Shown in pieces: positions 10,252-18,982 of a DNA stretch of 64,000 nucleotides. The first letter of the stretch is position 1. Each line of letters starts with the position of its first letter. The stretch is from Bacteroidota bacterium (GTDB lineage: Bacteria > Bacteroidota > Bacteroidia > Chitinophagales > Chitinophagaceae). The stretch lies in contig JAEWKK010000024.1 in NCBI GenBank assembly GCA_023386045.1, positions 1 to 64,000 of the forward strand. Direction: 5' to 3'. A model generated the notes under the pieces. It worked only from the letters and a program-made list of their open reading frames with translations. It did not search any database and had not been told where the DNA came from. The translations under genes and the position numbers were made by a program.

Positions 10252-10752
10252 TTAATTGGCAAACAGTGCAGCCATACCCAGTTTATTTTCTGCATCTTCC
10301 TTGCAGATGCCCAGCATGATATCGCCTATGCTGTCACTGCTAAAACTGACCTGTGCTTTTTTGATCTCCACTGCAGCTACTTCCAGGGCCTTGATATGAT
10401 ATTTCCTGACAGGACTTTTTCCCTGCAACAACCTGGCAAAGGATTGGAGAAAAGGACTTTCCGAAGCCATGATCTCTGCTTCTGAAATTTCTGATAATTC
10501 ATTGATTGCTGCCAGCTGCACAGAAACATTATTGCTGGATAATTTTTCCTGTGCCATGGTATGAAACTGGTCTCCGATCCTCAAAGCGAAAATGGTTAGA
10601 ATCAAAGAATCGAGCAGCTCATAATTTACAGCGCCCAACTGCACGTCCTTGAAAGTATATAGTCCCTCTATACCAGATAACAGCAATAAAGGATTCAGAT
10701 TGAACTCTCTTGACTTCTCAGTTACCGCCTGGATAAATAATTGTTCGTTCAT
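10252..10752 (-). CDS. hypothetical protein, mainly helical
   Basis: 166 aa, cytoplasmic by appearance (no signal or membrane segment), predicted to be mostly alpha-helical, starting MNEQLFIQAVTEKSREFNL and ending GMAALFAN. I do not recognise the family. It converges on the T9SS protein gene with only about 18 bp between the stop codons and no clear terminator hairpin. Codon use looks native and the frame is unbroken, so it is probably a real gene. Confidence 0.7.
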   Translation of the reverse strand: MNEQLFIQAVTEKSREFNLNPLLLLSGIEGLYTFKDVQLGAVNYELLDSLILTIFALRIGDQFHTMAQEKLSSNNVSVQLAAINELSEISEAEIMASESPFLQSFARLLQGKSPVRKYHIKALEVAAVEIKKAQVSFSSDSIGDIMLGICKEDAENKLGMAALFAN

Positions 10753-10932
10753 ATGTTGGAGTAAAGATTAAAAAACTATATAACTGCAATATCTGTTCCC
10801 GAAAAATAACTTTTTAAACCTAACCTGATTAGTAATTTTACGAGTGGATAGTTCAGATCGGATTTTTTGGTAAAAGGGGAATTAATGAGCTACAAATCAT
10901 GAAATTGTATAGAGATTATTATTTTTTTCATC

Positions 10933-11940
10933 ATGACCAAAGTCTTTTTCCTCATCTTTTGTCTTCTGACTTATGTGGCCAGTAATGGGCAATTGAGGCA
11001 TAAAGGTTTTGAAAAAATAGATGGCTATGTTGCTACAGTGGCTGCCCAATCCCCTCAGGAACTTGCAGTCAAACTCACTTCACCATTTGGAACTGAACTA
11101 GAAAAAGCAAGAGCCATCTTTAGTTGGATCACACAACATATTGCCTATAATACAGGGATTTTTGCTTCCATTAAAAAACAATATGCTTCACGTTTTGAAT
11201 TTGATCCTCTTGATACTATAGCCAACTGGAGTTCAGGCGAGGAAATGTCTGCCATCAGAGTGTTACACAGGAGGGTTACCGTTTGTGAAGGTTATGCCAG
11301 GCTTTTTAAAGTGCTTTGTTCCTATGCAGGATTAAAAGCTGAAGTGGTAACAGGTTTTGCCAGGCCTAATGCAACCCGCCCTTCTAAATTTCGCAGTAAT
11401 CATTCATGGAATGCAGTGAGGATTGATAGTGTCTGGCACCTGGTAGATGCAACCTGGGGTAGCGGCTATGTTGACCACAGGGAAGAATTTGTTCAGCAAA
11501 TTAATGAGGCTTATTTCCTTCCATCACCTTCCTCATTTATAAGAGACCACTATCCCGAAAATCTAAGATGGACATTGATGGAAAACACTCCGCCCGTCAG
11601 TGAATTCAGGCAGTCGCCTTTCAGGTATAAATGTTTTGATAAATACAGCATTCTGCCTGCCTCTCTTGGTTCAGGTTTTATTCATGCTGAACCCGGGGAT
11701 ACCATTGCAATAGAATTGGAAGTAAAAAATATGGATAAGGACAGGCAAATAGGATCTGATCCTTTTTTTGATTCAACTGAATTAAATCAAATGCCTTACT
11801 CCGTATTCCTATATCCTCAAATAAATGGAACAAAGGTCCTTTATAGTTATATCGTTACTTCTTCAAAGGTGAAATGGCTGCACTTATTTTACAATGATGA
11901 TCTGGTGCTTCGATACCATCTAATGGTAGATAATAAATAA
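10933..11940 (+). CDS. secreted transglutaminase-like (papain-fold) protein
   Basis: A 335-aa protein with an N-terminal signal peptide (about residues 1-19, FLIFCLLTYVASNG). The transglutaminase-like core spans about 50-180 with the triad C118 (VCEGYARLFK), H157 (NHSWNAV) and D172 (LVDATWG). The order and spacing match the kyphoscoliosis/transglutaminase-like peptidase superfamily. About 150 C-terminal residues form a beta-rich domain of unknown role. It likely acts in the periplasm as a protease or in protein crosslinking; the substrate is unknown. It is monocistronic, with a 180-bp AT-rich leader. Confidence 0.85.
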   Translation: MTKVFFLIFCLLTYVASNGQLRHKGFEKIDGYVATVAAQSPQELAVKLTSPFGTELEKARAIFSWITQHIAYNTGIFASIKKQYASRFEFDPLDTIANWSSGEEMSAIRVLHRRVTVCEGYARLFKVLCSYAGLKAEVVTGFARPNATRPSKFRSNHSWNAVRIDSVWHLVDATWGSGYVDHREEFVQQINEAYFLPSPSSFIRDHYPENLRWTLMENTPPVSEFRQSPFRYKCFDKYSILPASLGSGFIHAEPGDTIAIELEVKNMDKDRQIGSDPFFDSTELNQMPYSVFLYPQINGTKVLYSYIVTSSKVKWLHLFYNDDLVLRYHLMVDNK

Positions 11941-12006
11941 TTATTACTCGGCTGCTCTCTACAGCCCGCTTGGTTGTAGTTTATTAATTTATTAACGGTT
12001 TCGGCA

Positions 12007-12014
12007 TAATTTTG
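12007..12014 (+). promoter_or_regulatory. candidate Bacteroidota -7 box for the DUF4407 gene
   Basis: TAATTTTG is an exact match to TAnnTTTG, about 80 bp before the chosen ATG of the DUF4407 gene. A well-spaced -33 TTG is not obvious, so support is moderate. Its position also argues for the downstream ATG rather than the earlier in-frame start at 12032. Confidence 0.35.
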
Positions 12015-12094
12015 TTTTTACTGCCGCGTTATTGATATCTCCACTTCAACCCTTTAACGATTGCCGTTATTTAACAGGTAAACAAAAATTAGTT

Positions 12095-13372
12095 ATGTCG
12101 CAAACCAATAAGGAAAATGCTGAACAGCATGATGATGGCTTGTACAGCTACGATAGTTTCAGTGGAAGTAAAAGGGTAATAAAAAAAGAAAGCAGCTTTT
12201 TATGGTGGTGCGCCGGTGCACATCAAAAATTGCTCAAACAGTTTCCTTCGGAAGCTACCAAATATGCTGGACTGGGTGGCGTGATCCTGGCAACATTTGT
12301 CCTGGCCACTCTTTCATCAGGATATGCCATCTATAGTGTTTTTGGAAACTGGATATGGACGATCTTATTTGCCATAACCTGGGGATTGATCATTTTCAAC
12401 TTCGACAGGTTTCTGGTATCTACCATGCGCAAATATGGGGTCAGCAAAAATAAACAAATATGGATGGCCGTTCCAAGACTTGGACTTGCTTTGCTGATAG
12501 GTCTTACCATTGCAAGGCCACTCGAACTCAAGATCTTTGAAAAAGAGATCGCTGTGAAAATGCAGGAAAACCTTCATCATAAGATCCAGCGTAACGACAG
12601 CCTTCTTCTAATTGAAAACAAAATTCAAATCCAGAACGCGGAATCGGAAAGGCAAAGACTTGATGCCAGGAAATCTGCAATAGAAGATACCCTGCGACGT
12701 TTGCAGGATGATTATGTTCGCGAAGCCGATGGAACAGGTGGCAGTGGCCAGCGTGGAATTGAAAGGCTCACACGTTTGAAAATGGATGCTTATCAGACTG
12801 CACAAACGCAATTTGCACCTGAATTAAAAAATATTGACAGCAATAATAAAGCTCAGGATAGTATTATCAGCACTGCCAGGTCCTCAATGGAACAAAAAAG
12901 AAAGGATTATGAAAAGACGGCCATGGCAAATATGGGCTTTCTTGAAAAGAACAAAGCACTGTCCGATCTTTCAGACGAAGAAAGCAGTGTATGGTGGACC
13001 AGTCTTTTTCTTTCATTGCTGATCATTTTGATAGAAGTAGGTCCCATACTTTCAAAACTGATCATGCCAGTAGGCCCTTATGATGTGGCGCTGGCAAGAG
13101 AAGAACTCCTGCTAATGGCGGCAGAGGAAAATGAAATGCGGAAGAATAAAGAAGTGCTGTTTGAAAAAAGAAAAACTTTTTTCCGGAAGCAGAAGGAAAT
13201 GTCTGAAGACCTCGTGAATAAGCTTACCGAGCTGCAAAAAAAGCACATCGATATTGAATTGGATAAATGGGAGCGGGGCGAATGGAGTGCAAGGGATCAC
13301 CGCGCCAGCATGGATGAAGTGATGCGCAAGATAAAAGAACAATACAAGGTTGAAGATGAAGACCTGATCTGA
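12095..13372 (+). CDS. DUF4407 family membrane protein
   Basis: 425 aa from the chosen ATG (MSQTNKEN). An upstream in-frame ATG 21 codons earlier would add a tail unlike the family. DUF4407 features are clear: FLWWCAGAH near residue 35, two membrane helices at about 60-80 and 88-105, FNFDRFLVSTM, a third helix with RLGLALLIGLTIARPLE, then a long charged coiled coil (about 160-290). A last helix (WWTSLFLSLLIILIEVGPIL) precedes a second coiled tail rich in Lys/Glu. The function of DUF4407 is not established. The layout (four helices, large coiled region between TM3 and TM4) suggests a membrane-anchored scaffold or envelope-tension protein; that is inference. It converges on the DinB-fold gene with only 6 bp between. 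Confidence 0.85.
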   Translation: MSQTNKENAEQHDDGLYSYDSFSGSKRVIKKESSFLWWCAGAHQKLLKQFPSEATKYAGLGGVILATFVLATLSSGYAIYSVFGNWIWTILFAITWGLIIFNFDRFLVSTMRKYGVSKNKQIWMAVPRLGLALLIGLTIARPLELKIFEKEIAVKMQENLHHKIQRNDSLLLIENKIQIQNAESERQRLDARKSAIEDTLRRLQDDYVREADGTGGSGQRGIERLTRLKMDAYQTAQTQFAPELKNIDSNNKAQDSIISTARSSMEQKRKDYEKTAMANMGFLEKNKALSDLSDEESSVWWTSLFLSLLIILIEVGPILSKLIMPVGPYDVALAREELLLMAAEENEMRKNKEVLFEKRKTFFRKQKEMSEDLVNKLTELQKKHIDIELDKWERGEWSARDHRASMDEVMRKIKEQYKVEDEDLI

Positions 13373-13378
13373 AATAGA

Positions 13379-13918
13379 TCAGGAGTTTAAAGATTCTGTT
13401 TGTATGCTCTGATCTTTTAGGGCAGCTAAAATATTTCTGATCTGCTGCAGGTGTCTGTCGGTATGATGAATATTAAAGCAGGCCCATTCCAGCCTGGTCA
13501 TGCTACCGATTACAGGATGCTTTTGATTCACAGTCTCGGTGATATCAGTTGTAAGAATGATCTGCCTGAGTATATCCCTCTGTTCCTGCAGCCCATTCAT
13601 CAATTTATTTTTATCCTTGTCTTCTGCGCTTGGTAAGGTGAAGTCAGGAGCATTATACCTGTTTTCAAAACTTTGCAGTCCATGCATTACAGGTTCTACC
13701 TTAAGATCCGGTGCCCGTTCTGTAGGATGGGCTTCTTTTATAAACAGGTTGATTTGTGTTTCTAAAGAAAGAAGATGTTCCGCTACATCAGCCACCGACC
13801 ATGCTTCATTTTTTCTTTGGTTGAATTCTTTCTCATCAATGGATGAAAGCATCTGGAGCAAATTAGAAGTAGATTGATCAATCATTCCTGCCAGTTCTTC
13901 TTTTGTATACATGACCAT
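13379..13918 (-). CDS. DinB-fold (DinB_2/YfiT-like) protein
   Basis: 179 aa, a four-helix DinB-like bundle. The expected metal-ligand histidines are visible in AEHLL (about residue 48) and in NIHHTDRHLQQI near the C-terminus, the usual DinB signature. In this family the proteins are thiol-dependent or nuclease-like metalloenzymes of varied function. No partner gene suggests a substrate here. The start could be M1 or M3 (MYTKEEL); the difference is trivial. Confidence 0.85.
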   Translation of the reverse strand: MVMYTKEELAGMIDQSTSNLLQMLSSIDEKEFNQRKNEAWSVADVAEHLLSLETQINLFIKEAHPTERAPDLKVEPVMHGLQSFENRYNAPDFTLPSAEDKDKNKLMNGLQEQRDILRQIILTTDITETVNQKHPVIGSMTRLEWACFNIHHTDRHLQQIRNILAALKDQSIQTESLNS

Positions 13919-14238
13919 TAGTTTTAAAATATGCCTTGTGATTGTTCGTAAATTTACGAGTACTGATGAAAGTTTTCCACAAAGGCTAACATCCTAAGCT
14001 TTAGTGCTGTTAAAAAAATAAATATAGTAAATCTCCGATTGCATATTTTAATTGCGATCATTAGGTTTACGTCAGGTTAACAGTCGATCCACATCCTAAA
14101 GAGAAACCGCAGCAAGGATACATTAACCATACAAAAAGATTTCCTTCTGACCAGATCCATTTCCTGAACCAATCCTTTTCCTGAAAGATCATAGCAATCC
14201 AATCCTGTGAGCATTATCAAACGCTTAACGTACCCGCT
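13919..14238. other. AT-rich intergenic spacer, 320 bp
   Basis: No convincing ORF, RNA gene or repeat was found. A 65-codon frame on the reverse strand (14077-14274) overlaps the start of the 33-aa ORF and lacks protein-like composition. The region probably holds the promoter of the DinB-fold gene on one side and of the small membrane peptide on the other. Confidence 0.5.
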
Positions 14239-14340
14239 ATGAAACAGAAACAAGTTGAAAAAGATTATGGTCAAGACCTTTTACACACCATTGTATTCCT
14301 GATTGCCTTACTGGGCGTGCTTTGGTACCTGAAAGTTTAA
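14239..14340 (+). CDS. 33-aa single-span membrane peptide
   Basis: ATG to TAA encodes MKQKQVEKDYGQDLLHTIVF followed by a hydrophobic stretch ending WYLKV. The N-terminal 13 residues are polar, then about 17 hydrophobic residues (TIVFLIALLGVLWYL) form one membrane helix. A perfect 9-bp terminator hairpin follows 25 bp after the stop, which supports a short transcription unit. I do not recognise the family. Small single-TM proteins often modulate membrane complexes; no partner is implied here. Confidence 0.5.
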   Translation: MKQKQVEKDYGQDLLHTIVFLIALLGVLWYLKV

Positions 14341-14365
14341 TTCTTTTTAGTTTTCATCACTATCT

Positions 14366-14397
14366 ACTATCCGCCAAAAGCGGATAGTTTAGTTTTT
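14366..14397 (+). terminator. intrinsic terminator after the 33-aa ORF
   Basis: Perfect 9-bp stem ACTATCCGC / GCGGATAGT with a CAAAA loop, followed by TTAGTTTTTA. It separates the small ORF from dgt. Confidence 0.8.
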
Positions 14398-14441
14398 AGA
14401 CGGTTCTGATTCTTGTCTTATTTTTACCGCTTTACCAATAC

Positions 14442-15812
14442 ATGCATTTCGAAACAATATTTACAGAGAAAAGGGTAGGGTCTGATAAAATTCCTTCAGG
14501 ACCCAGATCAGGCTTTCAGCGGGATTTTGATCGTTTGATCTTTTCTTCAGCTTTCCGCAGGTTGCAGAATAAAACACAGGTTTTTCCTTTGCCGGGAACT
14601 GCTTTCGTTCACAACCGTCTTACACATTCCCTCGAAGTAGCTTCTGTAGGTCGTTCACTGGGAAAGATCATTGGTGCGCAAATCAGTGAGTCATTGAAAA
14701 ATAATGAAGAAGCCTATGAGTTTTATCGCTATGAGCTGGCCAATGTTGTAGCCGCGGGCTGTCTTGCTCATGATATTGGAAACCCGGCTTTTGGTCATTC
14801 TGGTGAAAAAGCCATTTCTGCATATTTTATTGAAAACGCACAAAACCTTATTGAAGGAAGACCATTACAGGATTTCTTCTCTGAAAAAGAATGGGCAGAC
14901 CTGACTTCTTTTGAAGGCAATGCCAATGCTGTAAGAGTGCTGACCCATAGTTTCCGGGGAAGGTTTGGTGGAGGTTTCGGATTGACCTATACCACTATTG
15001 CCTCCATCTTAAAATATCCCTGTGAATCAGTTGCTGTAGATAAAAGATTCAGGCACCGGAAAAAATATGGCTTTTTTCAAACAGAGAAAGAAACAGTTTC
15101 AAGGATCGCCAATGACCTGCATATGATCCCCGAAAGCCAGGAGCCGCTGGTATTTAAAAGACATCCCTTCGTATATCTTGTAGAAGCGGCTGATGATATC
15201 TGCTATAACATCGTGGACATGGAGGATGCGCAAAGACTGGGTATCTTAAGAAAAGAAGAAGTGGAAGAAGTGTTTATGAATGTGATACGCAGCATTAGCA
15301 AGACCGATGCGGATAAAACTCACGGCTATTATAAAAGCATTGAAGATGCCAACGAAGGACTTGCTTTTTTGAGGGCAAGGATCATCAATTTGCTGGTAAA
15401 CCAGTCTGCATCCGTTTTTCTCGATAATCGTGAGGCCATTATCAATGGCAATTTCAATGAAACACTCGCAGGTGTGATCAATCAGTCTTTTGGATCATTA
15501 AAGACAGTAGAAGACATTTCTATTAAAAGAATTTATGGCCATCCTACGGTTATGCAGATTGAAGTGGCCGGATATAATGTGATGTCCGAACTGCTCCAGT
15601 TGTTTGTACCCGCGCTTTTAAAAGCAAAACCTTCGCATAAGGAAGAAAAATTGCTGCATCTTTTTCCATACCAGTTCACAGAGTTTGAGCTTAGTGATTC
15701 ACACTATGTCAAAGTAATGAGTGCCCTTGATCATATCAGCGGAATGACCGATGAATATGCTACAGAGATGTACCGGCGTTTGAAAGGCATTGTGATTCCG
15801 GGACATGGTTAA
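14442..15812 (+). CDS. dgt: deoxyguanosinetriphosphate triphosphohydrolase (dGTPase)
   Basis: 456 aa. HD-superfamily enzyme hydrolysing dGTP (and in some homologues other dNTPs) to the nucleoside and triphosphate, so influencing dNTP pools. The family N-terminus is intact: SGFQRDFDRLIFSSAFRRLQ (about 24-43), then NRLTHSLEV and AHDIGNPAFGHSGE with the HD metal ligands, and later YLVEAADDICYNIVDMEDA. The length matches the roughly 440-aa bacterial class. It is monocistronic, bounded by the upstream terminator and a 110-bp gap to the symporter gene. Confidence 0.93.
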   Translation: MHFETIFTEKRVGSDKIPSGPRSGFQRDFDRLIFSSAFRRLQNKTQVFPLPGTAFVHNRLTHSLEVASVGRSLGKIIGAQISESLKNNEEAYEFYRYELANVVAAGCLAHDIGNPAFGHSGEKAISAYFIENAQNLIEGRPLQDFFSEKEWADLTSFEGNANAVRVLTHSFRGRFGGGFGLTYTTIASILKYPCESVAVDKRFRHRKKYGFFQTEKETVSRIANDLHMIPESQEPLVFKRHPFVYLVEAADDICYNIVDMEDAQRLGILRKEEVEEVFMNVIRSISKTDADKTHGYYKSIEDANEGLAFLRARIINLLVNQSASVFLDNREAIINGNFNETLAGVINQSFGSLKTVEDISIKRIYGHPTVMQIEVAGYNVMSELLQLFVPALLKAKPSHKEEKLLHLFPYQFTEFELSDSHYVKVMSALDHISGMTDEYATEMYRRLKGIVIPGHG

Positions 15813-15921
15813 AGATATTTTAGCTCTGAAACAGTGGAAATCATCCTTGTATTAAATTATCTCCTGATCCTATTCCTATAAATCCTATATTTTAGTTCCT
15901 ACAATTCTAATCCCATAAGGA

Positions 15922-17595
15922 ATGGCAGGTTTGCACACTAAAGACTACATAGTTTTTATATTTTACTTTATCATAGTTGCCGGTTATGGTTATTTTATCT
16001 ACCAGAGAAAGAAAAAGAAAAGCACAACCGCTTCGCATGATTATTTCCTGGCCGAGGGTTCTCTGACCTGGTGGGCCATTGGCGCCTCGCTCATTGCTTC
16101 CAATATTTCTGCAGAGCAGTTTATTGGCATGAGTGGCAGTGGTTTTAAAATGGGACTGGCCATAGCCACTTATGAATGGATGTCTGCAGCCACGCTGATG
16201 ATCGTTGCCATATTTTTTATTCCTGTTTACCTCAGGAATAGGATCTACACCATGCCGCAATTCCTGAACGAGCGGTATAATGGTACGGTAGCGATGATCA
16301 TGGCAGTATTCTGGTTGCTGTTGTATGTTGTTGTAAATCTTACTTCAATACTTTACCTGGGTGCCCTGGCCATCAATAGTATTTCGGGAATCAATATCAC
16401 CCTTTGTATGTACCTCCTTGCCATTTTTGCCATCTTTATTACGCTTGGCGGAATGAAGGTGATTGGCTATACGGATGTGATACAGGTATTCTTTCTCATA
16501 TTAGGCGGACTTGTCACTACCTATATGGCTCTGAATCTGGTTTCAGAAAAATTTGGTGATTCTGGTGTGATCAATGGATTTAAGATCATGACAAATCAGG
16601 CCGATGATCATTTCCACATGATCTTCGATCGCAGCAATGAAAACTACATGGACCTTCCCGGTCTCACGGTTTTGATAGGAGGCATGTGGATCGTGAACCT
16701 GAACTATTGGGGCTGTAACCAGTACATCACGCAAAGAGCATTAGGTGCAGACCTGCCAACAGCACGCAAGGGAATTCTGTTTGCTTCTTTTCTAAAATTA
16801 CTGATGCCGGTAATAGTTGTATTGCCCGGCATTGCAGCTTATGTCCTCTACCGCCAGGGGGATTTCCAGGCTGAATTGGTGCAGGCAGGAGAGATCAACC
16901 CGGACAGGGCTTACCCGGTTCTATTAAATCTTTTGCCTGCGGGGTTAAAGGGACTTGCTTTTGCAGCATTAACTGCAGCCATCGTTGCTTCACTGGCAGG
17001 TAAGGCCAATAGTATTGCTACAATTTTCACGCTGGATATCTTCAAGAAAAAGCTCAAACCTGGAGCAACAGAGAACCAGATGGTAAAGATCGGAAAGCTC
17101 ACAGTGGTGGTTGCCATGATTATTGCAGTGATGATCGCTCCTTTGTTGGGCATCGATAAGAAAGGCGGCTTTCAATACATCCAGGAGTATACGGGCTTCG
17201 TATCACCAGGAATCTTCGCCATGTTCCTTCTTGGTTTTTTCTGGAAGAAAACAACTTCAAATGCGGCCTTGTTCGCTACTGTGGGAGGCTTTGCTTTTTC
17301 TCTTTTCTTCAAGTTCCTTCCCAATATCATGGATCTTTCTTTCCTGGCACCATTTGGATTTTCCCGCATGAATTCAGAAGGCATTTACGAAATTCCTTTT
17401 CTTGATCGCATGGGATTTGTATTTATGATCGCTATTCTTGGTATGGTGCTTATCAGTCTTTACGATAACCGCAGGGGCATACAGCCAAAAGGATTGATCG
17501 TTGATAGAAAGATGTTCAGGATGGCTCCGGGATTTGCTGTGGGAGCACTTATCATTTGCGGAATTCTAGCAGCTTTGTATTCCATCTACTGGTAA
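15922..17595 (+). CDS. sodium/solute symporter (SSS family), vSGLT-like sugar transporter
   Basis: 557 aa with about 14 hydrophobic segments. It has the SSS signatures SLTWWAIGASLIASNISAEQ and GMSGSGFKMGLAIATYEWMS (about 47-86) and NYWGCNQYITQRALGA (about 257). These closely follow Vibrio parahaemolyticus vSGLT, the sodium/galactose symporter, so sodium-coupled sugar uptake at the inner membrane is likely; the exact sugar is not readable. It is monocistronic and ends at a strong bidirectional terminator. No sugar-catabolic genes are adjacent. Confidence 0.88.
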   Translation: MAGLHTKDYIVFIFYFIIVAGYGYFIYQRKKKKSTTASHDYFLAEGSLTWWAIGASLIASNISAEQFIGMSGSGFKMGLAIATYEWMSAATLMIVAIFFIPVYLRNRIYTMPQFLNERYNGTVAMIMAVFWLLLYVVVNLTSILYLGALAINSISGINITLCMYLLAIFAIFITLGGMKVIGYTDVIQVFFLILGGLVTTYMALNLVSEKFGDSGVINGFKIMTNQADDHFHMIFDRSNENYMDLPGLTVLIGGMWIVNLNYWGCNQYITQRALGADLPTARKGILFASFLKLLMPVIVVLPGIAAYVLYRQGDFQAELVQAGEINPDRAYPVLLNLLPAGLKGLAFAALTAAIVASLAGKANSIATIFTLDIFKKKLKPGATENQMVKIGKLTVVVAMIIAVMIAPLLGIDKKGGFQYIQEYTGFVSPGIFAMFLLGFFWKKTTSNAALFATVGGFAFSLFFKFLPNIMDLSFLAPFGFSRMNSEGIYEIPFLDRMGFVFMIAILGMVLISLYDNRRGIQPKGLIVDRKMFRMAPGFAVGALIICGILAALYSIYW

Positions 17596-17616
17596 AATAG
17601 CATTGCTTCATCATAA

Positions 17617-17653
17617 AAAACCGGATGGCTATTTTGAATGACCATCCGGTTTT
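17617..17653. terminator. bidirectional terminator between convergent symporter and SPFH genes
   Basis: Perfect 12-bp stem AAAACCGGATGG / CCATCCGGTTTT with a 13-nt loop. The A-run on the left and T-run on the right give a U-tract in both directions, matching the convergent genes on each side. Confidence 0.85.
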
Positions 17654-17676
17654 GAAAATATATTGAAACTGGATTA

Positions 17677-18624
17677 TTACCTGTTTGTTGAACCTTCCCT
17701 TGGCAGTTGGATCATGAAGCCACTATTGCCTGCTACAGTTGTAGGAACCTGTCCTGACCATTTTTGTATTTTAATGTACTCGATGTACAATGGGGTAAGA
17801 GATAATTGTTCTTTCTTGATGGCTTCTGCCCGGCCCGCAGCCTGTATCACGGCCTGTGCCGAATCACCCCTTGCTTCAGCGATCTTGCGTTCCGCTTCAG
17901 CAACGGCCACCTGCCTCTGGTTTTCTGCCACCTGCACTTCCTGAATGGCGCGTGTCTTTGCTACAATAGATTCAGAGATCTCTTTAGGTGGGACAATGTT
18001 GGTTCTCAACTGCGACACGTTAAACCATTGGGCTACTCTTTTGTTACATTCCTTTACAATGGCTGATTCAAATTCTTCACGATGGTTAAAAATGGAATCC
18101 ACAGTGTACCTGTTGGCCACATCATTTACAGATCCGATGATGGCATTCTTCAGCCAACCCTGTTCCATTTCCTTTACACCTACCCTGAGATTCTGAAACA
18201 TGTTTGCTACATTTCCTGCATTAATGGAATAATTGAATGAAGGTTTGATGGTTGCCCTGAAGCCACCCTTGGTAACAATATCGGCTTCTTCAAAATCTAT
18301 ATGCTGCTGATGAATGGGAAACTCATAAATGCGGGAGATCCAGGAATTATAAAACACCCAGCCTGTAACATATTCTGTTTTGCCAACACCGCGGTTGTCA
18401 CCAATATTACTCACCTTGATGCCTACATGACCTGCATCGATTCTTTCTATATCAATAGGATTGATAACGGTGATAAATAAAGCCAGAAGGAAAGCAGTAA
18501 CGGGTCTCCACAGGTTAATGATATTGAATCTTCCATCCAGGCCACGGTAGGATGATCTTGAAAATACCCTGAGTAATAAACTGAAGAGAGCAAAGACCAT
18601 GATGAAAATGAGGAAGCCTATCAT
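17677..18624 (-). CDS. SPFH/Band 7 (prohibitin-like) membrane protein
   Basis: 315 aa. A membrane segment at 2-20 and a second hydrophobic stretch at about 42-57 precede an SPFH domain (about 60-245, VNPIDIERIDAGHVGIKV). An Ala/Glu/Arg-rich coiled coil follows (about 225-275, VAVAEAERKIAEARGDSAQ), which is typical of prohibitin and HflK/C-type oligomers. Such proteins form ring-like membrane scaffolds that organise lipid domains or proteases. No FtsH gene is nearby. It is translationally coupled to the upstream small membrane gene through an ATGA overlap. Confidence 0.88.
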   Translation of the reverse strand: MIGFLIFIMVFALFSLLLRVFSRSSYRGLDGRFNIINLWRPVTAFLLALFITVINPIDIERIDAGHVGIKVSNIGDNRGVGKTEYVTGWVFYNSWISRIYEFPIHQQHIDFEEADIVTKGGFRATIKPSFNYSINAGNVANMFQNLRVGVKEMEQGWLKNAIIGSVNDVANRYTVDSIFNHREEFESAIVKECNKRVAQWFNVSQLRTNIVPPKEISESIVAKTRAIQEVQVAENQRQVAVAEAERKIAEARGDSAQAVIQAAGRAEAIKKEQLSLTPLYIEYIKIQKWSGQVPTTVAGNSGFMIQLPREGSTNR

Positions 18625-18824
18625 TTTGTTTTGGTTTTAATAAAATTGATAAATGAAATGAGGTGCCAGATAAAGAAGATGGAAAAGGCAAACACCAGAA
18701 TAAAAAACAGGATCACCCTGATCCACCTGCCAGTGATATCAAAATTCAACAGGTAAGAAACAATAATAAAATTGAGAATGGCATGCACAAGGAGGGCACC
18801 TGTCCTTATGAAAACATTGTTCAT
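18621..18824 (-). CDS. 67-aa two-span membrane protein coupled to the SPFH gene
   Basis: Two hydrophobic helices (about 8-27 and 34-58) with a Lys-rich C-terminus (FIKTKTK). Its TGA overlaps the ATG of the SPFH gene by 4 bp, indicating an operon and probably linked function. I do not recognise the family; it may be a small partner or assembly factor for the SPFH scaffold, which is inference from the overlap alone. Confidence 0.7.
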   Translation of the reverse strand: MNNVFIRTGALLVHAILNFIIVSYLLNFDITGRWIRVILFFILVFAFSIFFIWHLISFINFIKTKTK

Positions 18825-18982
18825 GAATATTCCTTCGTTTGCAGTTAAATAATCAGAATTTGATGCGGCACAATATATAACAAGTTGTCATATAATGAAA
18901 CTGCAATATAACTGCTGCCAGTGACCTGTTTTAAACGAAGCCGGATTACTATATAGTCCGGAAATAAATTGGGAGAGATGGC

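Noticed and set aside
12032..12094. Earlier in-frame start for the DUF4407 gene
   Set aside because: The extra 21 residues overlap the promoter region and do not resemble the family; the ATG at 12095 gives the expected N-terminus.
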